A stretch of DNA of 64,000 nucleotides, taken from Pelagomonas calceolata. Taxonomy: Eukaryota; Sar; Pelagophyceae; Pelagomonadales; Pelagomonadaceae. Both the position numbers and the translations under genes were made by a program. The stretch lies in assembly GCA_918797485.1 (NCBI GenBank), contig CAKKNE010000004.1, positions 2,666,001 to 2,730,000 of the forward strand, written 5' to 3'. Every line of letters begins with the position of its first letter. The stretch's first letter is position 1. The notes under the pieces were generated by a model. It saw only the letters and a program-made list of their open reading frames with translations. It was not told the DNA's origin and did not search any database. This document shows positions 38,036 to 48,823 of the stretch, one piece after another.

Positions 38036-41000
38036 TTATGATGCGCCCCCGAAGTGCACATTTGACGCATCGGAAGTAGAGAGCAGCGGCACGCCGAGGG
38101 CCTGGAGCTTCTTAAGAGCCGTCGCCTCCGCCTTCCGCGCGGCGGACTTGTCCTTTACAGTAACCACTAAGGCGTCGCCGATATCATACGTCCGCCCGTG
38201 CTTCTTCAGGCGGTCGCGCACGGAGTCCGTCTCGCCCACATATAAACCGTCGGACGTAGAAAAGGCGTAGACGCACGACGTACCTATCAATCGGGGCGGC
38301 GGCGCTTTATCTCTAGGTAAGGTTTCCGGTACCAACCCTTGGTCCGAGAGGGCGTCAAAGGCCGAAGCAAGCAGGTCCACCTCATCCTGTTGGACAGAGG
38401 GCACGTCCCTTCCAAGCGTAAGCGCCGCCCGCTCCACGATCCTGGAAGGGACCTCCGCAGCGACAGCAGCATCTAACGCGAGAGAGTCGACACAAACACC
38501 CTCGTCACAACTGTGGTTGCCTCCCATCCTCCACTTCTTCACATCATCTCTAGAATCCTCCTCCAGGATCTCATGTAGATGCGTCGCGAAGACGCCCCGC
38601 ATCTTTCTATCCGTAAGTTCATCTAGAACAGCACCGCCGATGGCGGCACCTTCGGTAGAAGACGTCCCGCGGCCCAATTCATCGACCAACACCAATGAAT
38701 CAGGTGAACATTCCCGGAAGAGCTGCGCCACGGCGTCCATTTCTCGCTCGAAAGAACTTTTCCCGTAGAGGGGCGCGTCGCCCGTGGCGTGTCGCAGTAG
38801 AATGCCGTCCCAGTGCGGCACGGTACCTTCACTGATCGGTGCACATAGACCCGACGCTCCCAATAAAGCTGCGGCGGCCGTACTTCGTAACAGTGTACTT
38901 TTGCCGGACGCGTTCGGTCCTGTTAAAAAGGCCATTTGTCCACTTGCTAGGGAGACGTCGTTCGGGACTGACGAACCACGGTCGAGCCAGAAGGGCGTCA
39001 GGCCCTTTAGCGTCAGAGTCTTTCCCGAAGCAGGTAAAGACCATCCTTTCTCTCGAGAAGCTTCGGCGTGGTCCAGAGCCGCTGCGCCACATTCACACAC
39101 GGATATACAGGCCACGGCCGTGTCCAAATGTTGAGAGTAGACGGTCTCGCTCAATTCACGTAGAGACGCCCTTACCACAAGTGACGCGTCGCTACAAGCA
39201 GCGCAGTACGCGTCATTGGCGTCGAGGGCTCGCTGCGACGTCCTTCGTCGTGGCAGCGGCTGGCGGAACCGATCTCTAGGTGCTACTTCATCACCAGAAG
39301 GCGCCCCGCGCAGGCAGACGACGTTGTTCGCCACCTGTGTGGAAATCAAAATTTTACGGCGCGTTCCTCCACGCCATCGACGCGACGCCTGCTCGATGGC
39401 GTGACGATGCGTTCCTCACCGCTAGGCCGAGACGCACATGTTGATTTCCACACAGTTCGCCACATCATACAAGACGTCGTCGCCGTCCGGGAATTCCGCG
39501 ACGGCATTCTCGAGTTCCGTCAGACAAGCATCGACCCGAGCGTAGGCGTCCCTAACCTCAGGACGGTGGTCCCGCAGTACCACGCCTCTAAAGACCTCGT
39601 TTCTCTCAATGAACGCGGCAGGGAGTCTATCAGAAGATGAAACGGCGTCGTCCTGGTCGATACTTACCACTGATGAAATGACACCTTCCAAACGCGCCGC
39701 AGCATCTACGAGATCGTCTCCCTCCAACGAGAACACCCCGCCCGCCTCGCTCGCGTCAAGTAACTCGAGCAAAGGTCTAGAAATGGACGAAGGCGCCTCA
39801 CTAATCGCCTGGCGGCATGCGACAGATGCCCTGTGGGCGTCGCGAAACAGTAACGCATTCGCCTCCTTCTCCGCTAACAAACGTACTAGTTTCTGCCTCG
39901 GGAGATTCGGCGCATCATCCAAAGGTAAAGGCGGGCACGCCTCATCTAATAATGCTGATAGTAGCGACCGCATCGCTGTTGCTGGTTGCTCGGACGGTGG
40001 CGCTAACAACCATCTCCGTAGAAATCGCTGCGAGGCCGCGCGAGCACCTCTAGATGGTAGTAACCTAGGAACTAATGCAGGCACGAGCTCGTCGTCAGCC
40101 AAGCCGACGTCCCTAGCTGTGGAAGCAAACAAAGGCCGCTGTGTTCTTGGAGTTGATACCCGTACTTCCTCTGCAAATGACAAAGGGTCCTCGACGCACA
40201 AGACGGATCGAGCCACCTCCTCGGCGAATAAACGTACGCGACCTTCCGTAGTACCGGGGTCCTCCAATCGCACGGCCCGGTCGTCATCGAGTCGCTCCCG
40301 GTCATCTACTAAAGCTAGAGCGTTCCGCTTCGCCGCGTTCCTCCTATTAATCTCTTGAGCTTTCGACCCACTAGCTTTACAATCGAAATAGAAGGCCGGC
40401 GCCGCGGCACCTCCACGAGCACTTACGGCGGCTCGACACCCGTCGGGCGTCAATGAATCGTAGACGCAAGCAGTCCTCGCGTCGACATCCAAACATATCA
40501 CCGACGCACCTGATTCACCAACAGCAGAAGCGACGAACTGCGGCCCCTCGCAGCGCCACTCGAGATCATTTCTACTGAGAGCCTGGTTCTGCACATATGT
40601 GGAAGCGCCCGGTGCTACCACTTGTGCTAAGTACCTTTCTTTCTTGCGACGAGGATCAGCACAGAACCGTTCTTCATAGACCGCCACGGTTAAGCCGTTT
40701 CGGGTCAAGCCATCGAGCGTCTGCTGCAAATTCCGCCAGGGACACCCCGCTCTTACTTTGTCGCCCATCGGATTTAAACCGCAGTGCTCCACGAGCAACG
40801 TAGCGTCGACGCCCCACGCTTCGTAGAACTCGCCGACGCGCACGAGTAAAACTTTCGTGGGGTGCTCGAGTTTCCACTCTAAGGTCTCCAGTAGGAGTGT
40901 TTTCCTTCCATTTGCAGGGGGTTTATCTAGACTGTCGTGGGGGAAGCCGAGGGCGTTCGTTGCTAAGCGGTCGCTCAGGGCCTGGGCCGCGGGCCTTCGG

Positions 41001-41134
41001 AGGTTTTCTATTTGTCTCGTCCAGTAGCCGTCGAGCTGCGTCGGCGCGGCGGCGAGCGAGAGTCTTCGTCTTAGGCGCGTCGCGGGTCTCAGGGCGGCGG
41101 CGAGGCGCAGCATTATTATGAACCAGCGCGGCAT
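38036..41134 (-). CDS. MSH1: MSH1-type organellar MutS with GIY-YIG domain
   Basis: Exons 41134-39464 and 39334-38036 give 989 aa. N-terminal basic leader (MLRLAAALRPATRLRRRL) suggests organelle import. MutS domain I is clear (LVRVGEFYEAWGVDATLL); the ATPase has FLTGPNASGKSTLL (Walker A), LVLVDELGRGTSS and FATHLHEI. The C-terminus is a GIY-YIG nuclease-like domain (CVYAFSTSDGLYVGETDSV), the hallmark of plant MSH1, which guards organelle genomes against rearrangement. The intron in between is a young introner. Start may be 41134 or 41113. Confidence 0.95.
39335..39455. mobile_element. Introner element, intact ends, in MSH1 intron
   Basis: 121 bp with perfect 15-bp inverted ends and perfect duplication TTCGCCAC (39327-39334, 39456-39463). 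On the minus strand the intron 39463-39335 begins GTGGCGAA and ends CACACAG. Removing it restores DVLYD/VANNVVC, one exact duplication copy remaining. Confidence 0.96.
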
Positions 41135-41621
41135 GCGCTTTCCTACCCAGCGCTGCAGCTTGTTAGAGCGCTGCGCGGCCCGCGCTCCGCTGCCCTAGGA
41201 GGCTGCCGCTTTTTGAAACCAGTGGTCCAAGGAGAGCTGCCAGCTGCGACAATGCAGCAGTTGTAGCACTGAGACCAAGAGCACTACCGCAGGTCTCTGT
41301 GAACGAGCGCTGAGAGTCTGGCTCGCTCCGTGTGCCCCCTGTTGGTCCAAAAACTCCGCCCGCGCCTGGAGCTAGCGGCGTGAGACACTAGCAATGGTGC
41401 GACGCGTCCTGCTTGCTTTGGGGTAAGCATAGTCCCAGCGTACCAATTGCCTTCGGGGAAACGCGATCCGCGGGACCACCGCGCGCCGACAGGCACCGCG
41501 GGGCAGAGACGCGAGTCACGCGAGTGACGCGACCGTGCCCACGAGTCCTCGCAGGATAGATTCGCAGGACAGAACACACGCCACCGCGACGCCATCGACG
41601 AGACAACGTAATTACAACACT
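41135..41621. other. Intergenic region with CTAG motif
   Basis: 487 bp between MSH1 start and GGPPS stop (both minus). CTAG pair at 41372-41391 and a CGCCATCGACGAGA motif near the right end; nothing else supported. Confidence 0.5.
41372..41391. promoter_or_regulatory. CTAG-N12-CTAG upstream motif
   Basis: Reverse orientation (inner GAGACA), 238 bp upstream of the MSH1 start. Confidence 0.45.
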
Positions 41622-42663
41622 CTAGAGCGAGTCGTACCGCCGCAGCGGCTCCACGGGCAGCGGCTTGGACGACTCGGCGACCTGCGCGTCGAGCTTCTCC
41701 ACGAGCTTCACCAGCTGGTCGTGGCCACCCAATGCCGCAATAGCGGACGCGATGTCGCCCTTGATCGCCGCGAGGGCCGCGCGCGTCTTCTCGAAACTGC
41801 CGACGGACTCCATGAACTCCACGGCGTGCTTTTTCACATCAATATTCTCGGTCTTCTGCTTCAGGATGTTTAGTAACCGGGTATCGTCCGGTCTCGCCCT
41901 TATAGCGTGCAGGATCGGATAACTAAACTTTCCTTCAGTCAAATCCTCGCAGTAGCTCTTGCTGAGCGCGTACTCGTCGCTCTTGAGGTTCACGAGGTCG
42001 TCCCTTATTTGGAAGTAGAGCGCTAATTGATCGACTAGTTCGCGGAACTCGCTCTTGTCTCGTGCCGAGAACGCGGCCATGAGGCCGACGGCCAGCCGAA
42101 ACAACCCGCCGGTCTTGTCGAGCACCATGCTGTAGTACTCTTTTTCTGAAGGGACCTTCTGCGTGTCGCGCCACACGATGTCCTGGCCCTGGCCCCTATG
42201 TAAATTGAGCAGCTCTTCCACAAAGACCGACAGCGCCTCCGGCGAGCCTAATCTATGACATTCTTCCAAGGCTACAAAGTACGCGTAGTTCGCCGCGTTC
42301 AGCGTGTAGGGCACGCCGAAGATGGCGTGGGCCACGGGCTTGCCCCGTCTCAGTTGCGACCCGTCCTCGATGTCGTCGACGAGCAAAGAGGCGTTGTGCA
42401 GGCGCGAGATGATGGACTTGATTTGCGTCACTTTCTCGGGCGGGATTTTGAGCCACACGTTGAACGCGTCGATCAGGGCGCCTCGGACGTCCTTGCCGGG
42501 CGTCTCGCCTGCGTGAGTCGGGTGGTCGCGTCGCGTCGGTGGCGTGCCATGATCCAGCGGATGCGCGGCGCGACAATTGATTCATGCACTGCGTCTCGCT
42601 GATGTAGGCGAAGGGCTCCAGGATCGATGCGTCGACGGCGTGGCTGACCGGCGGCGAGGTCAT
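41622..42663 (-). CDS. GGPPS: Geranylgeranyl diphosphate synthase
   Basis: Makes C20 prenyl diphosphate. Exons 42663-42600 and 42508-41622 give 316 aa. First Asp-rich motif is LLVDDIEDGSQLRRGKP, second is FQIRDDLVNLKSDE, and GQGQDIVWRD, CEDLTEGKFSYP are diagnostic of the eukaryotic type III (GGPS1/BTS1) enzyme rather than plastid GGPPS. No leader is visible, so cytosolic. The intron begins with GCGAGACG, a GC donor from an introner duplication; splicing restores EPFAYISETPGKDVRG. Confidence 0.94.
42509..42591. mobile_element. Introner element in GGPPS intron
   Basis: 83 bp, shortened, ends CTGCGTGAGTCGGG and TTGATTCATGCACTG, flanked by CGTCTCGC (42501-42508, 42592-42599). The minus-strand intron 42599-42509 starts with GC and ends ACGCAG. 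Confidence 0.9.
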
Positions 42664-43097
42664 GCTGCAGGCTGCAGTGCTGGGCTCTCCGCGGCAATTT
42701 GGTTGCACCGCTTGCTTGCTGCGCTTGCGATTTGCTCGGCCACGCTTTGCGCGTCGAATTTGCACCGCTTCGCGTGTTTTTGTGAGCTCTGATGGCAAAC
42801 ACAGCTTACCCCCCCTTTTTCGGTGAAGGCTAGTATGTAAGTGAGGCTAGTGGCTAGAGTGTTACAGCGGCACGTAGGTGATATTTGGGCCGCGCAGACC
42901 CCAATATCGCCCCGCAAACGTACAGAATCGCTCCAGAAGCTCCCCACAGCCCGCAGAGTCCCCGGCCCGATTTTTAGGCCGTAAAACCGCGCGCAAGGAA
43001 CTCTACGGCGAGGAACCGCCAATTTGCTCAAAACCACCCGCGGGCACCTCACCCCGCGCGTCCTAAGCACTCGAAACAAGACCACACAAGCACAGCC
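42664..43097. other. Divergent promoter region with CTAG cluster
   Basis: 434 bp between GGPPS and the SANT gene, with three CTAG half-sites at 42830-42857. Nothing else supported. Confidence 0.5.
42830..42857. promoter_or_regulatory. Triple CTAG upstream motif
   Basis: CTAG at 42830, 42847 and 42854, the last followed by AGTGTTACAGCGG, close to the inner consensus. 167 and 241 bp from the divergent starts. Confidence 0.45.
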
Positions 43098-44563
43098 ATG
43101 GCCAAGGACGACCAGCTCCCCCCGAAGAAGGCCAAGAAGGGCGCCGCCGAGCCCAAGAAGTCGCGCGAGGGCGAGAAGAAGCCCAAGTGGACGCCCGAGG
43201 AGGACGACGCCCTCAAGGGCCTCGTCGACGAGCTCGGCTCCCGCGGCGCCTGGCCCCAGATCGCCCAGCGCCTCGGCACGGGCCGCAGCCCCGCGGCCGT
43301 CGAGCAGCACTGGCGCGGCGGCGGCGGCGAGGCGCCGAAGAAGCCGATCAAGGAGAAGAAGAAGGCCGGCCCCCGCGGGTCGCCGGGGCCCAAGCCCACG
43401 GGCTCCGTCAAGGTCAAGACGGCCGCGGGCCGCGTCTGCTACGTCCTCGAGAAGAAGCAGCGCGGCTACTTCGCCGTCCGTTTGCCAGTGTAGAAATGAC
43501 CTTGAACTTGGCGCGGTCTTCATGAAGACGTCTTCGCGAGGCCGCGACGGCGTCGACGCGGCTGTTTCGTGAGAGAGCCGCGCCGTCGCCTCGACGGCGT
43601 CGACATTGGGTCTACGCGTCTCGCGAGCGAGCCACGGCACGACGCTGTCGTTCGACGCAGGTGGAGATGGACGGCAAGGCCAACAAGGAGGGCGGCGCCT
43701 TCGAGCGCAAGTCGCTCCGCCGCCCGCAGTTCGCGCCGGGCCAAGATGCTCTGCTCGACAGCGCGCCGCCGTCCGACTCGTTGGCCCAGGCCTTCTCGAC
43801 GAACCCGGCGGCCATCCGGGCCCGCAAGGCCCGCGAGGAGTCCAGAGCCCAGCACGGCCCGCCCGTCAAGGGCCCGCAAGCTCCGGCCATTACCGGAAGA
43901 GTGCGAGTCGTCGCCACGACGAACGCGGCGTCGCCGGGCGTCGCCGCCCTGCACAACGGCCGCACGGGCGTCGTCACGAAAAGAGCCGCGGGCTGGATCG
44001 AGGTCCAGCTCGACGCGACGCGCGACAAGCCGTCGGAGACGATCCCGTGCCGCAAGCGCGACCTCGTCAAGGTCGACGAGGCCGGGAGAGCCCTCGAGAC
44101 GCCCCAGGGCCCGGCGCCCGCGCTCAAGCGCAAGCCGAAGAAGGAGTGGGCCGAGCGCGCGCGCCGCGAGGCCGGGATGAGAGGTGACGTCGAGGAAGAA
44201 GAAGAGGAGGCGCCGCGCGTCGTGCAGCGCGTCAAGCCGGCCAAGAAGAAGGACGGCGGGCCGCCGCTGACGACGGCGGAGAAGGCCGCGGTGCTCCACG
44301 CCATCGCCCAGCTCGACGGCAAGGCCACCCAGAAGAAGGTCCGCCGCGCGGCGGAGTCGGCGCTCGGCGCTCCCGAAGGCGCGCTCGACGAGAAGAAGGC
44401 GGCCGTCAAGGAGGTCTGCGAGGACGAGATGTCGAAGCAGGCTTCGGAAAGCGCTCCCAAGAAGCGCAAGGCCTCGGGCATGTCCGCCGAGGAGGCGCTC
44501 CGCGCCGAGCTCAAGGCCCTCAAGGCCGAGAACAAGAAGCTCAAGCGCGAGAAGCAGAAGTAG
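43098..44563 (+). CDS. SANT/Myb-like and DEK-C-like nuclear protein, two exons
   Basis: Exon 1 (43098-43487) has a Lys-rich start and a SANT/Myb repeat with three spaced Trp (KWTPEEDD, AWPQIAQRLG, EQHWRGG). Exon 2 (43661-44563) has basic stretches, a KOW/Tudor-like segment (NGRTGVVTKRAAGWIEVQL) and a C-terminal helical domain like DEK-C (KATQKKVRRAAESALG) plus a Lys/Glu coil. I join them because donor GTGTAG at 43488 and acceptor CGCAG at 43658-43660 share phase and exon 2 has no own ATG at its edge. If not spliced, exon 1 alone ends at 43493. Chromatin role inferred. Confidence 0.7.
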
Positions 44564-44680
44564 GCGCGGCGCCCGGCTAAGAGACCCTTGTGCCCCCGAA
44601 TTTGACTCACTTGCCCGGGCCGTGTGGGATTGCTGTGGAGACGGTGTTGTTACGGTGCTAGGATGCTAGGACAATTTGGG

Positions 44681-45054
44681 CTAGGTTGGCATTAACCGGT
44701 TAATAACCGGTAATTTACCCATTATCACTCCTCGGAGGGGATTTGGGGTAAATAACCCGGTAAATTACCCGACGGGTTTTCGACTAAACCCGTTTAGTGC
44801 GATTAGCGAAAGACCCCTCCGGATGGGCGCAAGCAGCCCGTTGAGCTTTTGGATACGTACAGGTGCGCCAAGGCAAGTACCAAGTCATGTGGTCCGGCGC
44901 GGCCCAGGCCCGCGCCAGTGGCCCGCGAGGCCCCCTCCCCCTGCCCCTCTATAAGATCCCGGGGTAAATAACCCGTACTCACCGGTAATTACCCGGGTAA
45001 TTACCCCCGGCCGGCGCCTGGGGTAAATAACCCCTCAGGTAAATGCCAACCTAG
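44681..45054. mobile_element. MITE-like DNA transposon with AATTTGGG duplication
   Basis: 374 bp bounded by inverted ends CTAGGTTGGCATTAACC and GGTAAATGCCAACCTAG (16 of 17 matching) and by a perfect 8-bp duplication AATTTGGG (44673-44680, 45055-45062). The interior is packed with GGTAAATAACCC and GGTAATTACC palindromic modules able to form hairpins. It has no coding capacity, so it is a non-autonomous element; the 8-bp duplication is hAT-like but the ends differ from the introners here. It appears young because the duplication is intact. Confidence 0.93.
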
Positions 45055-45418
45055 AATTTGGGGGGGAGACATCGCGCGTCGCCGATTCATCGGCGGCGGG
45101 CGCGTGGAGCACTGGAGGGAGACTCGTCGTAGAAACCGCGAAAACCCGTCCAAGGCCCTAGGGCTAGGTCCAGTTTGAGGGGGTACCGGCGCGCTTCCAC
45201 GCTTCGAGCTAGCGGCGTGTAGACACTAGCACAAGCCATCGCATTGTGACTCGAGCCTCTACAGCCCGTATTGCCCCAAAATAATCCGTATTCTGAATCT
45301 ACGGATTCGCTGCAGTCTCGGCTCAACGTGGAAGTCGATAGGAGGACGTAAAACCGACGTCTAGAGGACTCATCTCAGGAGGCCACTCACACGGCGACGC
45401 TGCTCCACACGCGCAGCG
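45055..45418. other. Promoter region of the ankyrin gene
   Basis: 364 bp after the MITE. CTAG pair at 45209-45229; otherwise nothing supported. Confidence 0.45.
45209..45229. promoter_or_regulatory. CTAG-N13-CTAG upstream motif
   Basis: Reverse orientation (inner GTAGACA), 190 bp upstream of 45419. Confidence 0.45.
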
Positions 45419-48400
45419 ATGGGCTCAGCGCTCTCCTTCCGCCGGAAGCGGCCCGAGCCCGACGACCCGAGCAGCTCCGAGGAAGAGCCGCGAGACGCGA
45501 AACGCGTCAAGGCGGCGCCGTACGTGTTGACCGTGCTGCAGTCGTCCGAGAGCGTGACGAAGGTGCTCGCCTACACGGGCGCCGGCTGCGTGCTAACGCT
45601 GGAGACGCTCTCCGCGACGACGCATGCGACGATTCGGGGCCTGAGCCTTGAATTCGAGGCCCCGACCACGTCGGACGCGCTGCGCTGGGGGCTGATCCTC
45701 GCGGACCGCGCGGAGCTATTCGCCCTGCGGCGGGCGGGCACGCTCCAGAAAGATCGCTTGGCCTTCAGCACGACGTACTGTAGCGAGCCGGTGACGGGCC
45801 GGAGCAGCGACGTGGAGCACCTGCGCGAGGGCGTCGTGCGATTCGCGAGCCCTCGCTTACCGGTCGCGATCACCACTGAAGATGCCCTCGTCGACATCGC
45901 GCTCTCGGAGGAGAATCTGGACGCGCACGCGCGGCTCCATCGAGGCCTGCTCTGCCAGGGCGTGGTGCGGCTCGACCTGACGGCGCAGAAAGGCGACCTG
46001 CTCGGCCTCCGGAACCAGGCCCGCTACGAGGGCGACAGTCGCTGCGGCGGCAACTGGCAGTCTCCGCGCGCTGGCGTGATCGACGACGAAGTGGCCGCGG
46101 AGCTGATGCAGGCGATGGCGCCGACGGGCGGGCCCGAGTCGCTGCCGCGGTGCCTGCGCGAGGCGGCGACGCGCGACTACGCGCGGCTCGCGAACCAGCC
46201 TATGCCCGACATCGATCGACTCTTCGACCAGGTCGCCGCCGCCTCGGCGCACCTCGACGCGGCGACGCTGGGCCGCATCAGCGCCGCGTTTTGCTGGCGC
46301 TTTATACTGGCGCCGCCCACCGTCGCCACATCAGGCTATGCCGACGAAAACGCATTCTACTCGGTGTGCCAAGAGGCCGGCGTCTCCTCGCGCGTCGCAC
46401 GCTCATTATGGCGCGACGCGCTGCGGGGAGCCCTGCTCCCGTTCATGCCTACATATGTCAAGTCGGACGACCTCAACGACATTCCGGAGCATTGTCTCGT
46501 GCGCACATGTGACACGGCACTGCTCGAGATGCACTTTTACTTCCGCAACCGCTGCTGCGCGCATGCCGTGATCGAGCGCTTCGGCGGCAGCGTCGAGGCC
46601 ATCTTCGCCCGCGAGAATGAGGAAGTTTTGTATCGCGAGCGCTACGCCATGCTGTTCGGGTGCAGCGGCTCGATCGCGCTCGAGGTCCTCCGCCGGCTCA
46701 AGTTGCATGGGGCGCCGGGCGCCTTCGACGCGGCGGTCGCGTGTCTCACGTCCGAGGAGCGGCTGCCGTGCCTCGCCGATGGCGATTCGGTGCACGTCGC
46801 GCCCGAGTGGAGCGATCTATCGATTCGCGTCCTCCCGTGGGAGCCCGCCCGGTTCGCGCGGACGTGGTTAGGGGGGGGCAACGCCATTGTCACGATGGAG
46901 CAGACGGGCCTGGAAGCCGATATTCCCCTGTTCGCGCTTAGACGCGGCTACGCGAGCGACGCCACGCCGGCGGCGGCGCGCGTTCTCTGCGCCGCCGCGG
47001 CCGAGGGCCAGAACGAGATTTTGTTGCGCTTGCTCCAGGCGGCGCCGGCGTTCAAGGAGCACGCGATCGGCTTCACTGCACCGCGGTTCGGCGACATGGG
47101 TTCGGCGCTCGATTACAGCATCGCCGCGGGGAACGTCGTCGGCGCGGCGCTGTTCATGGGCGCGGGGGCGGGGAAGGGCGGCTTGGTCGCGGCGGGAGGC
47201 GTGGTCCGCTTTACCTCGCGAGCTTGCCGTTCCGACAGGGCTTACCTCGCCCCGGAGAGGAGCCCGGAGCTGCGGGCCGACATGTCTGCGGCGATTGGGA
47301 TGGTCGCGGACCTGAACCATGATCGGCGGTGGCGCGCGCCCGACGTGAGCGTCATCGAACGCGCGGCTACCCGCGGCGACGACGCCGCCGTGCAAGTGGA
47401 GACTATGAAGGCGACCTTCGCCTTGCGTCTCGCAAATAGGCTGCCTCAGCGCTGGAGGAGCAGGTTCGAGGCTGCTAGGGCGCGCGTCCGGAAGGAGACG
47501 TTTCTGGCCACGCAAGCCGCGGCATGGGGAGGGCATGCTTCGACGGTCCGCAAGTTATTATCAATCCAAGACATCAGCGTGGTCGATGATACGGTCGACG
47601 TCGAAGCCGTTGACAGTAGAACGGCCACGCTCCAGTATGCGGTATTCCAGGGCCACGCCGAGTGCGTCGCGGCGGTCCTAGACGGCTGGGTCGAGGGGTC
47701 CGGCGCAAGAAGAGCGCTCCGCTGGGCCTTGGCGCGGGCCGTCATCTGTGGCCACGCCCACATCCTGCGCCACTTGCGGGAACGCGGCTACAGCCTCTAC
47801 ACGCCAAACGACACGCCTGAGTTGACGCCATTGGGCTACGCGGCGCGCTTCGGCCAGCCGGAAGCCTGCGCCGCGTTGTGCGAGTGCCCCGACGTCGCGA
47901 GAGCGCTGCAGGAGAACCGGGAGGACAACGCGATATTATCTGCCTGCGACGGCCACCACTCGTCCGTCCTCCGCGTGCTCCTGGAGACGGCGCGCCAGTC
48001 GTCGTCGGCACATTCGTGGGACGCGTTCGAAGTGTGCCCGTTGGTAGCTTGTGCCATGTCGGACGACATCGCGTCGATGGAAATACTCGTAGAGTATGAT
48101 TATCCCGTTAACCGTCACCGTGAAAGCTCCATTAATCCGCTATGCGTCGCCGCGACGAGGGGATTCCGTGGCATGGTCGAGTTGCTGCTCTTCCATGGTG
48201 CCAGCGCCGCCGGCGAGGGTCCGCTCGACACCGCGCTCTCCAGGTGCATGGGCACGAACATGATCGACTGCGCGAGCGTGCGCCACAGGATGGCGCAGCG
48301 AATCCTTCAGGAGCGGCCGGCGGAGGTTTCTGGGTCTCTCGGTATGTCCCTTATCCATGGCGTCGTGAGAAATGCTAAGCTCGAGACATTGATTATGCTT

Positions 48401-48775
48401 TTGGATGCGGGCGCCCACGTCGGCGCAGTGGTGGATAATAGCATGGTTGCGACTGGCGGCTGGACCCCGCTGCACTACGCGGTGTATTTCTGCGTCGAGT
48501 CGCACATGAAGGACGCGGACGCGACATACGGCGGCGCGAAGCGAAGCAACGCGGACGCCGTCGTGCGCCTGCTGATCGAACGAGGGGCGCCGCTCGACAT
48601 GCAGTCGCGGGAGAGCCACTCGCTGAACCCGCAGCGTGTGGTTGTTGGCGGGTCTACGCCCCGCGACATCGCGATCGCGTGCGAGAATGGCGACGTCGCC
48701 GTCGCTGTTGCTGCACTCATCGACCACGCAGTGGCGAAGAGGGATGCCGCGCGCGCGGCCCTCCTCGGCGCGTGA
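45419..48775 (+). CDS. Large ankyrin-repeat protein
   Basis: 1118 aa, no introns. The N-terminus MGSALS fits an N-myristoylation site and is followed by a basic/acidic nuclear-like stretch. The first 520 residues are a Cys/Arg-rich globular region of no known family; ankyrin repeats fill the C-terminal half (for example LGYAARFGQPEACAALC, PLCVAATRGFRGMVELLLFH, TPLHYAVY, DAVVRLLIERGAPLDMQ). Likely a protein-interaction scaffold. It converges on the sulfotransferase gene (48-bp spacer). Confidence 0.85.
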   Translation: MGSALSFRRKRPEPDDPSSSEEEPRDAKRVKAAPYVLTVLQSSESVTKVLAYTGAGCVLTLETLSATTHATIRGLSLEFEAPTTSDALRWGLILADRAELFALRRAGTLQKDRLAFSTTYCSEPVTGRSSDVEHLREGVVRFASPRLPVAITTEDALVDIALSEENLDAHARLHRGLLCQGVVRLDLTAQKGDLLGLRNQARYEGDSRCGGNWQSPRAGVIDDEVAAELMQAMAPTGGPESLPRCLREAATRDYARLANQPMPDIDRLFDQVAAASAHLDAATLGRISAAFCWRFILAPPTVATSGYADENAFYSVCQEAGVSSRVARSLWRDALRGALLPFMPTYVKSDDLNDIPEHCLVRTCDTALLEMHFYFRNRCCAHAVIERFGGSVEAIFARENEEVLYRERYAMLFGCSGSIALEVLRRLKLHGAPGAFDAAVACLTSEERLPCLADGDSVHVAPEWSDLSIRVLPWEPARFARTWLGGGNAIVTMEQTGLEADIPLFALRRGYASDATPAAARVLCAAAAEGQNEILLRLLQAAPAFKEHAIGFTAPRFGDMGSALDYSIAAGNVVGAALFMGAGAGKGGLVAAGGVVRFTSRACRSDRAYLAPERSPELRADMSAAIGMVADLNHDRRWRAPDVSVIERAATRGDDAAVQVETMKATFALRLANRLPQRWRSRFEAARARVRKETFLATQAAAWGGHASTVRKLLSIQDISVVDDTVDVEAVDSRTATLQYAVFQGHAECVAAVLDGWVEGSGARRALRWALARAVICGHAHILRHLRERGYSLYTPNDTPELTPLGYAARFGQPEACAALCECPDVARALQENREDNAILSACDGHHSSVLRVLLETARQSSSAHSWDAFEVCPLVACAMSDDIASMEILVEYDYPVNRHRESSINPLCVAATRGFRGMVELLLFHGASAAGEGPLDTALSRCMGTNMIDCASVRHRMAQRILQERPAEVSGSLGMSLIHGVVRNAKLETLIMLLDAGAHVGAVVDNSMVATGGWTPLHYAVYFCVESHMKDADATYGGAKRSNADAVVRLLIERGAPLDMQSRESHSLNPQRVVVGGSTPRDIAIACENGDVAVAVAALIDHAVAKRDAARAALLGA

Positions 48776-48823
48776 CGACGTCCCTGGATCCTGTGATAAG
48801 ACCCCTCAAAATAATTAAGACTA

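Noticed and set aside
38036-39349. Stand-alone MutS ATPase gene separate from an N-terminal MutS gene
   Set aside because: A perfect introner with 8-bp duplication separates them, and splicing restores one MSH1.
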